In this document: positions 24,451 to 34,244 of the stretch, piece after piece
Layout: each line of letters starts with the position of its first letter
Numbering within the stretch: the first letter of the stretch is position 1
Assembly (NCBI RefSeq): GCF_000153045.1
Contig: NZ_CH724159.1
Span: 957,823-1,021,822 of the forward strand
Direction of reading: 5' to 3'
Source: Synechococcus sp. WH 5701
Lineage (GTDB): Bacteria > Cyanobacteriota > Cyanobacteriia > PCC-6307 > Cyanobiaceae
Length of the DNA: 64,000 nt
Position numbers and translations under genes: made by a program
Notes under the pieces: model-generated
What the model saw: the letters and a program-made list of their open reading frames with translations, nothing else
The model's database searches: none
Told to the model about the DNA's origin: nothing

Positions 24451-25193
24451 GCGGCCCTTCAAGCCTCAGCCTCACCCTGCGGATCTGGCGTCAGCGCCAG
24501 GCTGAGCCCAGAGGCGGCTTCCTCAATTACCGCCTGTCTGGACTGAGCCCGGATCTTTCCCTGCTGGAGGCCCTCGATCGGCTGAACCAGGAGCTGCTGC
24601 TGGAGGGCGAGCGGCCGGTGTACTTCGATCACGACTGTCGCGAGGGGATCTGCGGGTCCTGCGGCTTCCTGATCAACGGCCAGGCCCATGGGCCCCGTAG
24701 CGGCACCACCGTCTGCCAGCTCTACCTGCGGGAGTTCAGCGATGGCCAGGTTCTCACCCTCGAGCCCTGGCGGGCCCGCGCCTTCCCCCTGATCCAGGAT
24801 CTGGCAGTGGATCGTTCCGCCCTCGATCAGCTGCTGATGGCCGGAGGATATGTGTCGGTGAACATCGGCAGCGCCCCGGAGGCCAATGTCCTGCCGGTGG
24901 GCCGGGAACTGGCTGCCCAGGCCTTTGAGGCCGCCAGCTGCATCGGCTGCGGCGCCTGCGTGGCGGCCTGCCCGAATGCTTCCGCCAGCCTGTTCGTGGC
25001 GGCCAAGCTCACCCACCTCGAGCTCCTGCCCCAGGGCCAGCCGGAGGCCTCCCAGCGCTCCAGACGAATGCGCGAGCAAATGGATGCGCAGGGTTTCGGA
25101 GTCTGCGGCAACCAGCTGGAGTGCTCGGCGGTCTGCCCGAAGGAGATTCCCTCAAGCCTGATCAGCCGCATGAACCGCCAGGCCAGCGGTTGA
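24447..25193 (+). CDS. sdhB: Succinate dehydrogenase iron-sulfur subunit
   Basis: A 248-residue protein. The [2Fe-2S] site is [20 protein letters not shown]; the C-terminal domain has [13 protein letters not shown] for the [4Fe-4S] cluster and further [16 protein letters not shown] for the [3Fe-4S] and [4Fe-4S] ligation. It passes electrons from SdhA to the membrane subunit. ATGA overlap with sdhA; 49 bases to the pyrF-pyrE gene. Confidence 0.95.
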   Translation: MSGPSSLSLTLRIWRQRQAEPRGGFLNYRLSGLSPDLSLLEALDRLNQELLLEGERPVYFDHDCREGICGSCGFLINGQAHGPRSGTTVCQLYLREFSDGQVLTLEPWRARAFPLIQDLAVDRSALDQLLMAGGYVSVNIGSAPEANVLPVGRELAAQAFEAASCIGCGACVAACPNASASLFVAAKLTHLELLPQGQPEASQRSRRMREQMDAQGFGVCGNQLECSAVCPKEIPSSLISRMNRQASG

Positions 25194-25242
25194 ACGGCCG
25201 GGGGGTGGCCTGCACTGCCATGCTGGCCCAGGGGCAGGCGCC

Positions 25243-26817
25243 ATGAGCTTTTTCGTCAAACTCACCGAAGCGATGGCCAGCCGCCAGTCGCTGTTGATCA
25301 CCGGCTTGGATCCCAACCCGGAGATGCTGCAGACCTGGACGCGCCACAACGCCGGCAGTGGTTCCTTCCTGGCCCAGGCCCGCCGCTGGATCAAGGCGGT
25401 GATCGAGGCCACCTCCGACAGCGTCTGCGCCTACAAGCCGAGCCTGGGGTTCTACCAGGCCCTGGGGCCGATCGGCCTCGAGTTGCTGCGGGAAGTCCGC
25501 GAGCTGGTGCCGCTGGAGCTGCCACTCATCCTCGATGCCAAGCACGGTGATCTGAACAGCTCCTCAGCCCTGGCTCATTACCTCTTCCGCGACCTCGGCG
25601 TGGATGCGGTCACCCTCTCCCCCCTGGCGGGCCAGGACATCGCCGCCCCATTTCTGCTTTATCCCGACCGGGCGGTGGTGCTCACCTGCCACAGCTCCAA
25701 TCCCGGCGCCCGGGTGGTGCAGCACCATCCCGATGAGGATGACCCGCTTTACATCACGATCGTGCGGGAGACCCAGCTCTGGGGCACCCCGGAGCACCTG
25801 CTGCTGGAGGTGGGAACCAGCGATCCGGCCGTGCTGGCGAGGGTGCGGCGGGAAGCTCCGGAGCGTTTCCTGATCCTGCGCAGCCTCTGGGGTGAGGAGG
25901 AGAGGCTGGAGGCCTTGCTTCAGGCGGGTCTCAACGCGTCAGCTGACGGACTGCTGTTGCCCCTGCCCCAGCACCTGCTGGTGGAGGAGGGCATGGCGGC
26001 GGGCACCCGGGCCCTGCGCCAGCAGATCGAGACGATGAGGGCGAACTGGGATGGCGGCACGATCGACCGCTGTGAGCTCTGGCTACCGGCTCCCCGCGTT
26101 GGATCAGCGGCGCCGGCAGCCTCTTCGGCGTCAGATGTTCTGGTCGACGCCAAGAGCCTTGAGCAGGGGCGCCTGGAGGATCAACGTCTGGAGGACCAGC
26201 GGCTGGATGAGCTGCTGGTGGATCTGTTCGATATCGGCTGCCTGCTCTTCGGGGAATACGTGCAGGCCTCCGGAGCCGTTTTCAATTACTACATCGACCT
26301 GCGCCGGATCATCTCTGATCCGAACCTGTTCCACCGGGTGCTGCACGCCTACGCCGAACCGCTGGCCCATCTGCAGTTCGATCGAATCGCCGGTATTCCC
26401 TATGGATCCCTCCCCACCGCCACGGGGCTGTCGCTACAGCTGCACGTACCGCTGATCTACCCGCGCAAGGAGGTGAAGGCCCATGGGGCCCGCCGTTTGA
26501 TCGAAGGGGATTTTGAGGAAGGCGAAACCGTTGTCGTCGTCGACGACATCCTGATCACGGGTGGAAGCGTCCTGGAGGGCATCAGCAAGCTGGAATCTTC
26601 GGGCCTGAAAGTGCAGGATGTGGTGGTGTTCATCGACCACGGGGGCAACGCATCCAACCGGTTGGCCTCGGCGGGTTATGCCTGCCATGCGGTGGTGGGC
26701 ATCGAGCGGATCACCACCGTTCTGCTTGCGGCTGGTCGCCTGAGCCAGGAGCAGGCTGATCTGCTCGAGGCCCACACCACCTCAGCGCCTGCCGCAGCGG
26801 CATCAGCCACGGCCTGA
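25243..26817 (+). CDS. Fused orotidine-5'-phosphate decarboxylase / orotate phosphoribosyltransferase
   Basis: A 524-residue two-domain protein for the last two steps of UMP synthesis. Residues about 1-275 are an OMP decarboxylase of the PyrF subfamily 2 (LILDAKHGDLNSSSALAHYL contains the catalytic Lys and Asp). A low-complexity linker with LEDQRLEDQRLDELL repeats is followed by an OPRTase domain with the PRPP motif VVVVDDILITGGS and LQLHVPLIYPRKEVKAHG. In most bacteria pyrF and pyrE are separate. ATG 25243 is the natural start. Confidence 0.92.
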   Translation: MSFFVKLTEAMASRQSLLITGLDPNPEMLQTWTRHNAGSGSFLAQARRWIKAVIEATSDSVCAYKPSLGFYQALGPIGLELLREVRELVPLELPLILDAKHGDLNSSSALAHYLFRDLGVDAVTLSPLAGQDIAAPFLLYPDRAVVLTCHSSNPGARVVQHHPDEDDPLYITIVRETQLWGTPEHLLLEVGTSDPAVLARVRREAPERFLILRSLWGEEERLEALLQAGLNASADGLLLPLPQHLLVEEGMAAGTRALRQQIETMRANWDGGTIDRCELWLPAPRVGSAAPAASSASDVLVDAKSLEQGRLEDQRLEDQRLDELLVDLFDIGCLLFGEYVQASGAVFNYYIDLRRIISDPNLFHRVLHAYAEPLAHLQFDRIAGIPYGSLPTATGLSLQLHVPLIYPRKEVKAHGARRLIEGDFEEGETVVVVDDILITGGSVLEGISKLESSGLKVQDVVVFIDHGGNASNRLASAGYACHAVVGIERITTVLLAAGRLSQEQADLLEAHTTSAPAAAASATA

Positions 26818-26852
26818 GCCCATGGTCCCCGAGTTCAATCACACCTAATTGG

Positions 26853-28223
26853 ATGCTCAACAACTCCCTGATGGTTCTGGCCGAGGTTGCCACGCCAAAT
26901 GCACAGACGAATGTGCTGGACCTTCCACTCCAGGCCCACCTGTTGTTCATCGGCATCCTTTTTCTCGGAACCCTGGCCATCAGCAGATTCTCCCCAAAGA
27001 TCGGCATCCCAGCAATTCTTGGCGTGCTCCTGCTGGGATTGTCGATCAACGTCAACATCCTTGAAATCACCCATGAGCAGGCGTCTAATTTTCAATTGCT
27101 GGGCCTGGCCCTGTTGTTGTTCTACGCAGGGCTCAAGACCGATCTGGCCGCGATCCGGGGCTTTCTTGAGTACGGCGTCGTGCTCGCCGTTGGTGGTGTG
27201 GTGGTCTCTTCGTTGATCCTGGGTGGGTTGATCTGGTTTCTGGGCTCACCATCAGCTCAGGTGCTGTCCGTTGGGATTGAAACCATCCCTCTGGGGGCCG
27301 CCATGCTGATCGCCGCCTGCCTTGGCTCCACAGATGCTGGGGCCACCCTGAGCGTGTTGCGATCGGTACGCGACAAGGTTCCGCTGAGATTGCAGCACCT
27401 GCTGGAGTTCGAATCCTCGGTGAACGACCCTTCAGCGCTGCTCTTCTATGGCCTGGTGGTGGGCATCTTCGTGGTCTCAAGCACTGCTGGAGTCGGCCCC
27501 AGCTTGGAGAGCACCGTGGTCACACAGGTCAAGATCTTTTTTCAGCAGATTGGCGCAGGCTTGGTGGTGGGTTTTGTGTTCGGATATCTGGCGCGCTTCG
27601 TAATCAATGACCTGGTGGAGGAACGCTCCCAGTTGTTGGTGGTGGCCATGTCAGTGGCCTTCGTGGTTTATGGTTCGGCGACCCTGTTGGGTGGTTCAGG
27701 ATTCATTGCTGTCTACGTCACCGGACTGTTTCTCACCAACACCAGGTATCGCTCGCCTGAGATTAACCACGTCACAATTCAGGAGGTATTACTCCCCTTC
27801 AACACGATGACGGAGATCACCATCTTTCTGATCTTTGGCCTGCTTGTCTATCCTCCTGACCTGGTCGACGCCCTGCCCATCGGCCTCCTCTCGGCCCTGG
27901 GGCTGATGTTCGTGGCTCGTCCCATCAGCGTGCTGATTCTGCAGCCTCTCTCTCCGTTCAGTTTCAAGGAATCGTTGTTGGTATCGTGGTGTGGGCTGCG
28001 AGGGGCTGTTCCCCTCGCCCTGTCCCACGACCTAAGCCTGGCGATTCCCAGGATCCGCGGCATTGACCCGGCCATCATCGGGGAGATCAGCAAGAACGCC
28101 GAGAGCATCATCTTCATTGTGGTGGTGGTCAACCTCTTCGTTCAGGGCGTCAGCCTGCCCTACCTGGCCCGAACCCTCGGGCTGAAGCCAGACATCCACC
28201 TCGATTCCGGACTGGCTACTTAG
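26853..28223 (+). CDS. Cation/proton antiporter (NhaP/CvrA type, CPA1)
   Basis: A 456-residue membrane protein with about 12 hydrophobic segments. [14 protein letters not shown] and [11 protein letters not shown] are CPA-type N-terminal marks; the ion-binding region is seen as [14 protein letters not shown] and [14 protein letters not shown] (the Asp of the NDP motif). The central [16 protein letters not shown] is also a family signature. It would exchange Na+ or K+ for protons. The stop overlaps the stop of pyrC on the other strand. Confidence 0.88.
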   Translation: MLNNSLMVLAEVATPNAQTNVLDLPLQAHLLFIGILFLGTLAISRFSPKIGIPAILGVLLLGLSINVNILEITHEQASNFQLLGLALLLFYAGLKTDLAAIRGFLEYGVVLAVGGVVVSSLILGGLIWFLGSPSAQVLSVGIETIPLGAAMLIAACLGSTDAGATLSVLRSVRDKVPLRLQHLLEFESSVNDPSALLFYGLVVGIFVVSSTAGVGPSLESTVVTQVKIFFQQIGAGLVVGFVFGYLARFVINDLVEERSQLLVVAMSVAFVVYGSATLLGGSGFIAVYVTGLFLTNTRYRSPEINHVTIQEVLLPFNTMTEITIFLIFGLLVYPPDLVDALPIGLLSALGLMFVARPISVLILQPLSPFSFKESLLVSWCGLRGAVPLALSHDLSLAIPRIRGIDPAIIGEISKNAESIIFIVVVVNLFVQGVSLPYLARTLGLKPDIHLDSGLAT

Positions 28224-29290
28224 GCGGGCGCAGCCCCGATTCGCCAGGGCAGGATTTCTCCGGCCTGGAAAGGCACCAGCGGCAGGAGACGATCACCCTG
28301 CCCGCCCAGTTCAAGCTGGTGGGGCACCTCCAAGGGCTGCCGCACCAGCTCGATCGTGGTCTCGTTCAGGGGCAGACCGTAGAAACGGGGCCCGAACACC
28401 GACGCAAAGTTCTCCAGCTGCTCCAGGGCACCCTCCTGCTCAAACACCTGGGCGTAGCTCTCAAGCGCATGGGGGGCATTGAAGATACCGGCGCAACCGC
28501 AGGCCGATTCCTTCGCTTCCCGCGAGTGAGGTGCTGAATCGGTGCCCAGGAAGAACCTGGGTTGTCCTGAGGTGGCAGCACCGCGCAGGGCGATCCGGTG
28601 CAGTTCCCGCTTGGCTACTGGCAGGCAGTAGGCATCCGGGCGGAACCCGCCCCGGAACATGGCGTTGCGGTTGATCTGCAGGTGATGGGGGGTGATCGTG
28701 GCAGCCAGGGTTGGAGGCCCCCCCTCAACGAAGGCCACGGCCTCGGCGGTGGTGATGTGCTCAAACACCACCTTCAGCCCCTGGTGACGTTCCAGCAGGG
28801 GCTCGAGCTGACGCTCAATGAACACCGCTTCTCGATCGAACACATCCACCTCGGGGTCGGTCACCTCGCCGTGGATCAGCAGCGGCATGCCGATCCGCTC
28901 CATCGTCTCGAGCACCGGCGCGATGCGGGCCAGATCACTCACCCCGGCCTCGGCGTTGGTGGTGGCCCGGGCTGGATAGAGCTTGGCGGCGGTGAAGACC
29001 CCCTCGCTGAAGCCACGCTCCAGCTCACCAGGATCGATCGTGTCGGTGAGGTAGGCCGTCATCAGTGGCTCGAATCCGTTGCTCCCTGACACCGCGAAGA
29101 GGATGCGCTCGCGGTAGGCCTCTGCCGCCGCCGCCGTGGTGATCGGCGGCAGCAGGTTGGGCATCACGATCGCTCGCCGGAAGACCCGGGCCGTGCTGGG
29201 GGCTACGGCCCGCAGCATCGCCCCGTCGCGCAGATGCACATGCCAGTCGTCAGGGCGGCGGATCACCAGTCGGTCGGGGAGTGCCGCCAT
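28220..29290 (-). CDS. pyrC: Dihydroorotase (class II)
   Basis: A 356-residue amidohydrolase for the third step of pyrimidine synthesis. [13 protein letters not shown] has the metal-binding Hx[15 protein letters not shown] includes the Lys that is carboxylated, [15 protein letters not shown] and [10 protein letters not shown] bring further His ligands, and LGTDSAPH supplies the catalytic Asp. ATG 29290. It is followed by no same-strand gene and converges with the antiporter gene. It lies 1.4 kb downstream of the pyrF-pyrE fusion. Confidence 0.96.
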   Translation of the reverse strand: MAALPDRLVIRRPDDWHVHLRDGAMLRAVAPSTARVFRRAIVMPNLLPPITTAAAAEAYRERILFAVSGSNGFEPLMTAYLTDTIDPGELERGFSEGVFTAAKLYPARATTNAEAGVSDLARIAPVLETMERIGMPLLIHGEVTDPEVDVFDREAVFIERQLEPLLERHQGLKVVFEHITTAEAVAFVEGGPPTLAATITPHHLQINRNAMFRGGFRPDAYCLPVAKRELHRIALRGAATSGQPRFFLGTDSAPHSREAKESACGCAGIFNAPHALESYAQVFEQEGALEQLENFASVFGPRFYGLPLNETTIELVRQPLEVPHQLELGGQGDRLLPLVPFQAGEILPWRIGAAPA

Positions 29291-29359
29291 GGAGCCGGTG
29301 CCGCGAGCAGGCTCTCCATTGTCCGTCCTGGCGGAGGAGAGCCTCAGAAGCCCCCATCT

Positions 29360-30826
29360 TCAGAGGTACAGCTCCTCGTGCTGGTAGGAGATGCGTGAGG
29401 TGGTGTGGCTGCCGAAGACCGCCGAGAGCAGCAGCAGGATGCCGATCCGGCCCACGAACATCCCCACCATCAGCACCAGCTGGCCCCAGCGGTTCAGCTC
29501 TGCGGTGACCCCCACATCGAGTCCCACGGTGGCGAAGGCGGAGATGCAGGTGAACAGTTTCTCCAGGAAGCTGAAGGGCTGACCGTCGGTGCCGACCCCG
29601 CGGTCGAGACCCAGCACCAGAGCCATCAACAGCACGAACAGCAGTGAGGCGAGGGTGACCCCAACGGCCCGCAGAACCACCTTGTCGGAGATCGCCCGGC
29701 GCCGGATCACCACAGTGTCTTCGCCCCTGAGGGTGGAGCGGGTGGCCGCCACCAGGCACGCGAAGGTGGTGGTCTTGATGCCGCCGCCGGTCCCTCCGGG
29801 ACTGGCGCCGATGAACATCAGCGTCATCATCAGCAGCAGACCCGCTTCGGAGATGACCTCCACCGAGAGGGGCACGGTGTTGAAGCCGGCCGTGCGGGTG
29901 CTCACCGACTGGAAAAACACCACCTGCAGTTCCTCCCACCAGGGCAGGGGCGTCAGTCCGCTGGAGCGGGTGAAATGCTCGGTGAACAGCATCCCTGCCG
30001 CGCCGATCAGGATCAGGCCGATCGTCCAGCGCAGCACCAGGCGGGTGTGCAGGCTGAAACTGCGGATCAGACGCACCTTGAACCGGTTCTGCCAGAGGTC
30101 GTTGGTGACCCGGTAGCCGATTCCCCCCGAGACGATCATCACCATGATCACCAGGTTCACGACCGGACTGGCGCGATAATCCATCAGGCTGTCGCTCCAG
30201 AGGCCGAAGCCGGCGTTGTTGTAAGCGCTGATGCAGTGGAACAGGGAGGCCCACAGCCGCTCACGCGGCACGGGGATGTCACGGAAACCGATGGTGTAGA
30301 GCACGAGAGTGCCCATGCCGATCACCCAGGCTGCGGTGATCAGGATCGAGTGGAAGGTGTCGCCGATGCCGCCCACACCGAATTCGTCCATGGCCCGGCC
30401 GCGATCAAGCCGGCGGCGCAGCCTCGAGCCCCGTTGCACGAAGCCCTGCAGAAAGGTGGTGATGGCCATCAACCCCAGGCCGCCGGTGAGGATCAACAGG
30501 GCAAGGAGCACCTGCCCAGGAAAGGTGAGCTCCTGGCCCACGTCCACCACCGAAAGTCCCGTCACTGTGATGGCGGAGATCACCGTGAACATGGCCTCCC
30601 AGAGGCCGACCTGCTCGGAAGAGAACACGGGCAGGGCCATCAGCAAGGTGCCCACGGCGATCACCAGCAGGCCGGTGAGCACCGTGAACTGAGGCACCGT
30701 CAGTCGCGAGCGTCGTTGCTGGAAGCGCTCCAGCAGCTCACGGATCGGGTTGGTGGTCGTTCTGGTGGATGGCCTGGAGGGGGAACTGGCGCTGCCTGGC
30801 ACCCATCGATTCCGGAGACGCACCAT
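29360..30826 (-). CDS. ktrB: Potassium transporter membrane subunit (KtrB/TrkH family)
   Basis: A 488-residue membrane protein with the four P-loop repeats of the SKT superfamily. Selectivity-filter-like stretches are ITVTGLSVVD, SAYNNAGFGLWSD, VSTRTAGFNTV and SAFATVGLDVGVT, each with the conserved Gly. GASPGGTGGGIKTTT is the gating loop after the third repeat. KtrB takes up Na+-dependent K+ together with a KtrA RCK protein, which is not next to it here. ATG 30826 was chosen; the longer frame has 14 unconserved residues. Divergent from natF. Confidence 0.92.
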   Translation of the reverse strand: MVRLRNRWVPGSASSPSRPSTRTTTNPIRELLERFQQRRSRLTVPQFTVLTGLLVIAVGTLLMALPVFSSEQVGLWEAMFTVISAITVTGLSVVDVGQELTFPGQVLLALLILTGGLGLMAITTFLQGFVQRGSRLRRRLDRGRAMDEFGVGGIGDTFHSILITAAWVIGMGTLVLYTIGFRDIPVPRERLWASLFHCISAYNNAGFGLWSDSLMDYRASPVVNLVIMVMIVSGGIGYRVTNDLWQNRFKVRLIRSFSLHTRLVLRWTIGLILIGAAGMLFTEHFTRSSGLTPLPWWEELQVVFFQSVSTRTAGFNTVPLSVEVISEAGLLLMMTLMFIGASPGGTGGGIKTTTFACLVAATRSTLRGEDTVVIRRRAISDKVVLRAVGVTLASLLFVLLMALVLGLDRGVGTDGQPFSFLEKLFTCISAFATVGLDVGVTAELNRWGQLVLMVGMFVGRIGILLLLSAVFGSHTTSRISYQHEELYL

Positions 30827-30896
30827 TATCAGGCTGGGTAAGCGGCATGTCCGTGGCAGAGCTGGCAAACTGCGCCCACTGCTTTGCTCCTGGTTG

Positions 30897-31967
30897 ATGC
30901 AACCCTCGCCCCGCTGGCTCCTCGCCCTGCCCCTGCTGCTGGCCTTCGCCCTTGGTGGTTGCGCCGACGACAGCGGCAGCGGCGGGGGTGTTCAGAGCGT
31001 GAAGCTCTCCACCATCCGGGGCCGCGACAAGCTTGTCTGCGGGGTGGACGGCAAGCTGCCAGGCTTCAGCTTCCTCGGCCCTGACGGGACCTACAGCGGC
31101 CTCGATGCCGACACCTGCCGCGCCGTGGCGGCGGCGGTGCTGGGTGACCCCTCCAAGGTGGAATACCGCGACCTCAACTCCAGCGAGCGCTTCGCGGCCC
31201 TGGCCAGCGGTGAGGTGGACATGCTGGCCCGCAACACCACCATGACCCTGAGCCGCGATTCGGCCGGCGGCAACGGCATATCCTTCGGCCCCACCACCTT
31301 CTACGACGGTCAGGGGGTGATGGTGCCCGTGGCCAGCGGGGCCAGGACGCTCAAGGATCTCGACGGCAAGCCGATCTGTGTGGAGAGCGGCACCACCACG
31401 GAACTCAACCTGGCCGATCGAATGCGCGAGCAGGGCATCGCCTACACCCCGCTCAAGTTCCAGACCGGCGACCAGACCTACGCGGCCTACCTGGGCGGCC
31501 GCTGTGTCGCGGTCACCAGCGATCGCTCCCAGCTGGCGGCCAAGCGCAGCAGCTTCCCCAAACCTGATGAGCACATCCTCCTGCCGGAGGTGATGAGCAA
31601 GGAACCGCTCACTCCCGCCAGCGTCAATGGCGACCCCGCCTGGGCCGATGCCCTGCGCTGGACCGTGTTCGCCCTCTTCCAGGCCGAGGAGCTGGGCATC
31701 ACCAAGGCCAACGTGGCCGCCAAGGTGGCGGAGGCCAAGGCCAACACCAACCAGGCCGACCTGCGCCGTTTCCTGGGGGTGGAGGGTGATTTCGGCAAGC
31801 AACTCGGTCTGCCAGCCGACTTTGTCGCCAAGACGATCGCGGCTGTTGGCAATTACGGCGAAATCTTCGAGCGCAATGTGGGCACCGGCTCGCCGCTCAA
31901 GCTTGAGCGGGCCGAGAACCGCCTCTGGACCCAGGGTGGCCTGATCTATTCGCCGCCCTTCCGTTGA
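30897..31967 (+). CDS. Amino-acid ABC transporter substrate-binding lipoprotein (NatF/AapJ-like)
   Basis: A 356-residue protein. A lipoprotein signal with FALGGCADD (lipobox LGGC, Cys about residue 22) anchors it outside the membrane. The mature part is a class II binding protein: LVCGVDGKLPGFSFL, TYSGLDADTCRAVAAAVLG, GEVDMLARNTTMTLSRD and PICVESGTTTELNL are the AapJ marks for polar amino acids. It starts the four-gene operon with two permeases and an ATPase. Its stop overlaps the permease start. In Anabaena the same set (NatFGH-BgtA) takes up acidic and neutral polar amino acids. Confidence 0.92.
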   Translation: MQPSPRWLLALPLLLAFALGGCADDSGSGGGVQSVKLSTIRGRDKLVCGVDGKLPGFSFLGPDGTYSGLDADTCRAVAAAVLGDPSKVEYRDLNSSERFAALASGEVDMLARNTTMTLSRDSAGGNGISFGPTTFYDGQGVMVPVASGARTLKDLDGKPICVESGTTTELNLADRMREQGIAYTPLKFQTGDQTYAAYLGGRCVAVTSDRSQLAAKRSSFPKPDEHILLPEVMSKEPLTPASVNGDPAWADALRWTVFALFQAEELGITKANVAAKVAEAKANTNQADLRRFLGVEGDFGKQLGLPADFVAKTIAAVGNYGEIFERNVGTGSPLKLERAENRLWTQGGLIYSPPFR

Positions 31968-32953
31968 GCGCCACCCTCAAGCGAATCCCCTGGTGGCGCG
32001 ACCGCCGGGTGCTGCCCTGGATCGTCCAGGCGGTGGTGGGCCTGGTCCTGCTCCTGGTGATCACCCTGCTGGTGGGCAATCTGGTGCGCAACCTCACAGC
32101 CGCCGGGCTGTTGCTGAGCTGGCGCTGGCTGAGCCAGCCGGCCAGCTTCGATGTCGCCGAGAGCCTGATCCCCTTCGACGCCTCGATGCCCTACTGGCGA
32201 GCCCTGCTGGTGGGACTGGTCAACAGCCTGCGAGTGATTCTGGTGGGCCTGGTGGGGGCCACGCTGCTGGGCACGGCTATGGGCATGGCCTCGTTCAGCG
32301 GCAATGGGCTGCTCCGGCGGCTGGCCCGGGTGTACGTGGAGGTGATCCGCAACATCCCCCTGCTGCTGCAACTGCTGTTCTGGTACTTCGTGGTGTTTCT
32401 GGCCCTGCCCAACGGCACCGCTGCTTTTCAGCTGCCTGGGATCGTTCTTTCGAAGTCAGGGTTGTATCTGGCCTGGTTCGCCCAGGGCTTCAGCTGGCAG
32501 GGCCCGGAGCTGGTCAATGGGGTCTGGAGGGCGCCTTTGAGGCTGTCCGTGGAGTTCACAGCCCTGCTCACCGGCCTGATCACCTACACCGGCGCCTTCG
32601 TGGCCGAGGTGGTGCGGGGTGGCATCGCTTCGGTGCCGAAGGGCCAGTGGGAAGCGGCCACCTCCCTGGGCCTGCACTGGAGCGCCAGCATGCGCTCGGT
32701 GGTGCTGCCCCAGGCCCTGAGGGTGATCGTGCCGGGCCTGAACAGCCAGTACATCTCCCTGGCCAAGAACTCCTCCCTGGCTGTGGCTGTGGGCTACGTG
32801 GATCTGTATTCCGTTTCGGAAACCACCCTCAACCAGACCGGGCGCGCCCTGGAAGTGTTTCTGCTGCTCCTGGGCTCTTACCTGATCATCGATCTGCTGA
32901 TCTCCGCCGTGATGAACGGTGTGAACCAGCTGGTGCAGATCCGGGAGCGCTGA
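31964..32953 (+). CDS. Amino-acid ABC transporter permease 1 (NatG/AapQ-like)
   Basis: A 329-residue permease. The start is a TTG overlapping the preceding TGA; no nearer ATG fits the length. It has the long N-terminal part of the AapQ group and the permease core with YVEVIRNIPLLLQLLFWYF and the EAA loop AEVVRGGIASVPKGQWEAAT. The late segment SLAKNSSLAVAVGYVDL is also typical. Four bases then lead to permease 2. Confidence 0.9.
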   Translation: MSATLKRIPWWRDRRVLPWIVQAVVGLVLLLVITLLVGNLVRNLTAAGLLLSWRWLSQPASFDVAESLIPFDASMPYWRALLVGLVNSLRVILVGLVGATLLGTAMGMASFSGNGLLRRLARVYVEVIRNIPLLLQLLFWYFVVFLALPNGTAAFQLPGIVLSKSGLYLAWFAQGFSWQGPELVNGVWRAPLRLSVEFTALLTGLITYTGAFVAEVVRGGIASVPKGQWEAATSLGLHWSASMRSVVLPQALRVIVPGLNSQYISLAKNSSLAVAVGYVDLYSVSETTLNQTGRALEVFLLLLGSYLIIDLLISAVMNGVNQLVQIRER

Positions 32954-32957
32954 GCCG

Positions 32958-34241
32958 ATGACCTCCATTCAACCCGGTCCCCAATCCGGAACCACCCCGC
33001 CCCTGCGGCCCGCCAGGCCGGCACCGGAGTCTGTTCAGCGCAGCTGGGCCGGTGCCCTGCGCCAGGAACTGTTCGCCAGCCCAACCGACGGCGTGCTTTC
33101 GGTGCTGCTGATCGCGCTGATCCTGGCGGCGGCGGCGGGTCTGTTGCGCTGGGCGTTCGGCCAGGCCCAGTGGGCCGTGATCCAGGCCAACACCACCCTC
33201 TTCGCCGTCGGGCGCTATCCGATCCCGCAACAGTGGCGCCTCTGGCTGCTGGTGGTGCTGGTGGCAGCTCTCAGCGGCGTGAGCTGGGGGCTGTTGCGGG
33301 CCTTTCCCCGAGCGGATCGCAGCGGCGAGCTCTGGCCCTTCAACGACCGACTGGCGCTGGCCGTTCTCGGTTTCCTGACGGCCTGGCTGCCGGCATCCCT
33401 GGCCCTGGACTTTTCGTTGCAACTGCGCTGGTGGGCGATCACCGGCCTGTTGCTGGCCATGCGCTGGCTGGCAGGCCACTGGGGGCGGAGCTGGCCGCCG
33501 CGGCTGGTGAAGCTGGTACCCCTGAGCTGGCCGCTGCTCTATCTGCTCGGGATGGTGCTGATCGCCGGCGGTCTGGGCATTCCCCGGGTGCCGCCATCGG
33601 AGTGGGGCGGGCTGCTGCTCACCCTCTTGATGGCCAGCTTCGCGATCCTGCTCAGCTTTCCGATCGGGGTGGTGGTGGCCCTTGGGCGCCGAAGCAGTCT
33701 GCCGTTGCTGCGCTGGACCTCGGTGTTCTATATCGAGTTCATCCGCGGTGCCCCGCTGATCACCCTGCTGTTCCTGGGTCAGAACATCCTGGGCTACATG
33801 CTCCCCGGCGGCTGGGCACCGGATCGGGTCTGGCGGGCCGCCTGGGTGCTGACCTTCTTCTGTGGCGCCTACCTGGCCGAGGCGGTGCGCGCCGGCCTCT
33901 CCGCCGTTCCCCCAGGCCAGCTGGAGGCCGCCCGTTCCCTGGGGCTCTCGATGCCCCTGGCCCTGCAACGGGTGGTGCTCCCCCAGGCCCTGCGCATCGC
34001 CCTGCCGGCCGCCGTGGGTCAGTTCATCTCCCTGCTGCAGGACACCACGCTGCTGTCGCTGATCGGCCTGCTCGATCTGCTCGGCACTGCCCGTACCGTG
34101 ATGGCCAATCCCGAGTTCCTGGGCAAGAACGCCGAGGTGTATCTCACTCTGGCTGTGCTGTTCTGGTGCTGCTGCGCTGCCCTGGGTCTGGGCAGCCGGG
34201 CCCTGGAACGCCGCCTCGATCCCACCCATTCCCCCACCTGA
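32958..34241 (+). CDS. Amino-acid ABC transporter permease 2 (NatH/AapM-like)
   Basis: A 427-residue permease of the same family, with an extended N-terminal membrane part and the core EFIRGAPLITLLFLGQ and EAVRAGLSAVPPGQLEAARS (EAA loop). QFISLLQDTTLLSLIGL is the last conserved stretch. It pairs with permease 1 to form the heterodimeric channel. ATG 32958; the ATPase gene follows after three bases. Confidence 0.92.
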   Translation: MTSIQPGPQSGTTPPLRPARPAPESVQRSWAGALRQELFASPTDGVLSVLLIALILAAAAGLLRWAFGQAQWAVIQANTTLFAVGRYPIPQQWRLWLLVVLVAALSGVSWGLLRAFPRADRSGELWPFNDRLALAVLGFLTAWLPASLALDFSLQLRWWAITGLLLAMRWLAGHWGRSWPPRLVKLVPLSWPLLYLLGMVLIAGGLGIPRVPPSEWGGLLLTLLMASFAILLSFPIGVVVALGRRSSLPLLRWTSVFYIEFIRGAPLITLLFLGQNILGYMLPGGWAPDRVWRAAWVLTFFCGAYLAEAVRAGLSAVPPGQLEAARSLGLSMPLALQRVVLPQALRIALPAAVGQFISLLQDTTLLSLIGLLDLLGTARTVMANPEFLGKNAEVYLTLAVLFWCCCAALGLGSRALERRLDPTHSPT

Positions 34242-34244
34242 GCC

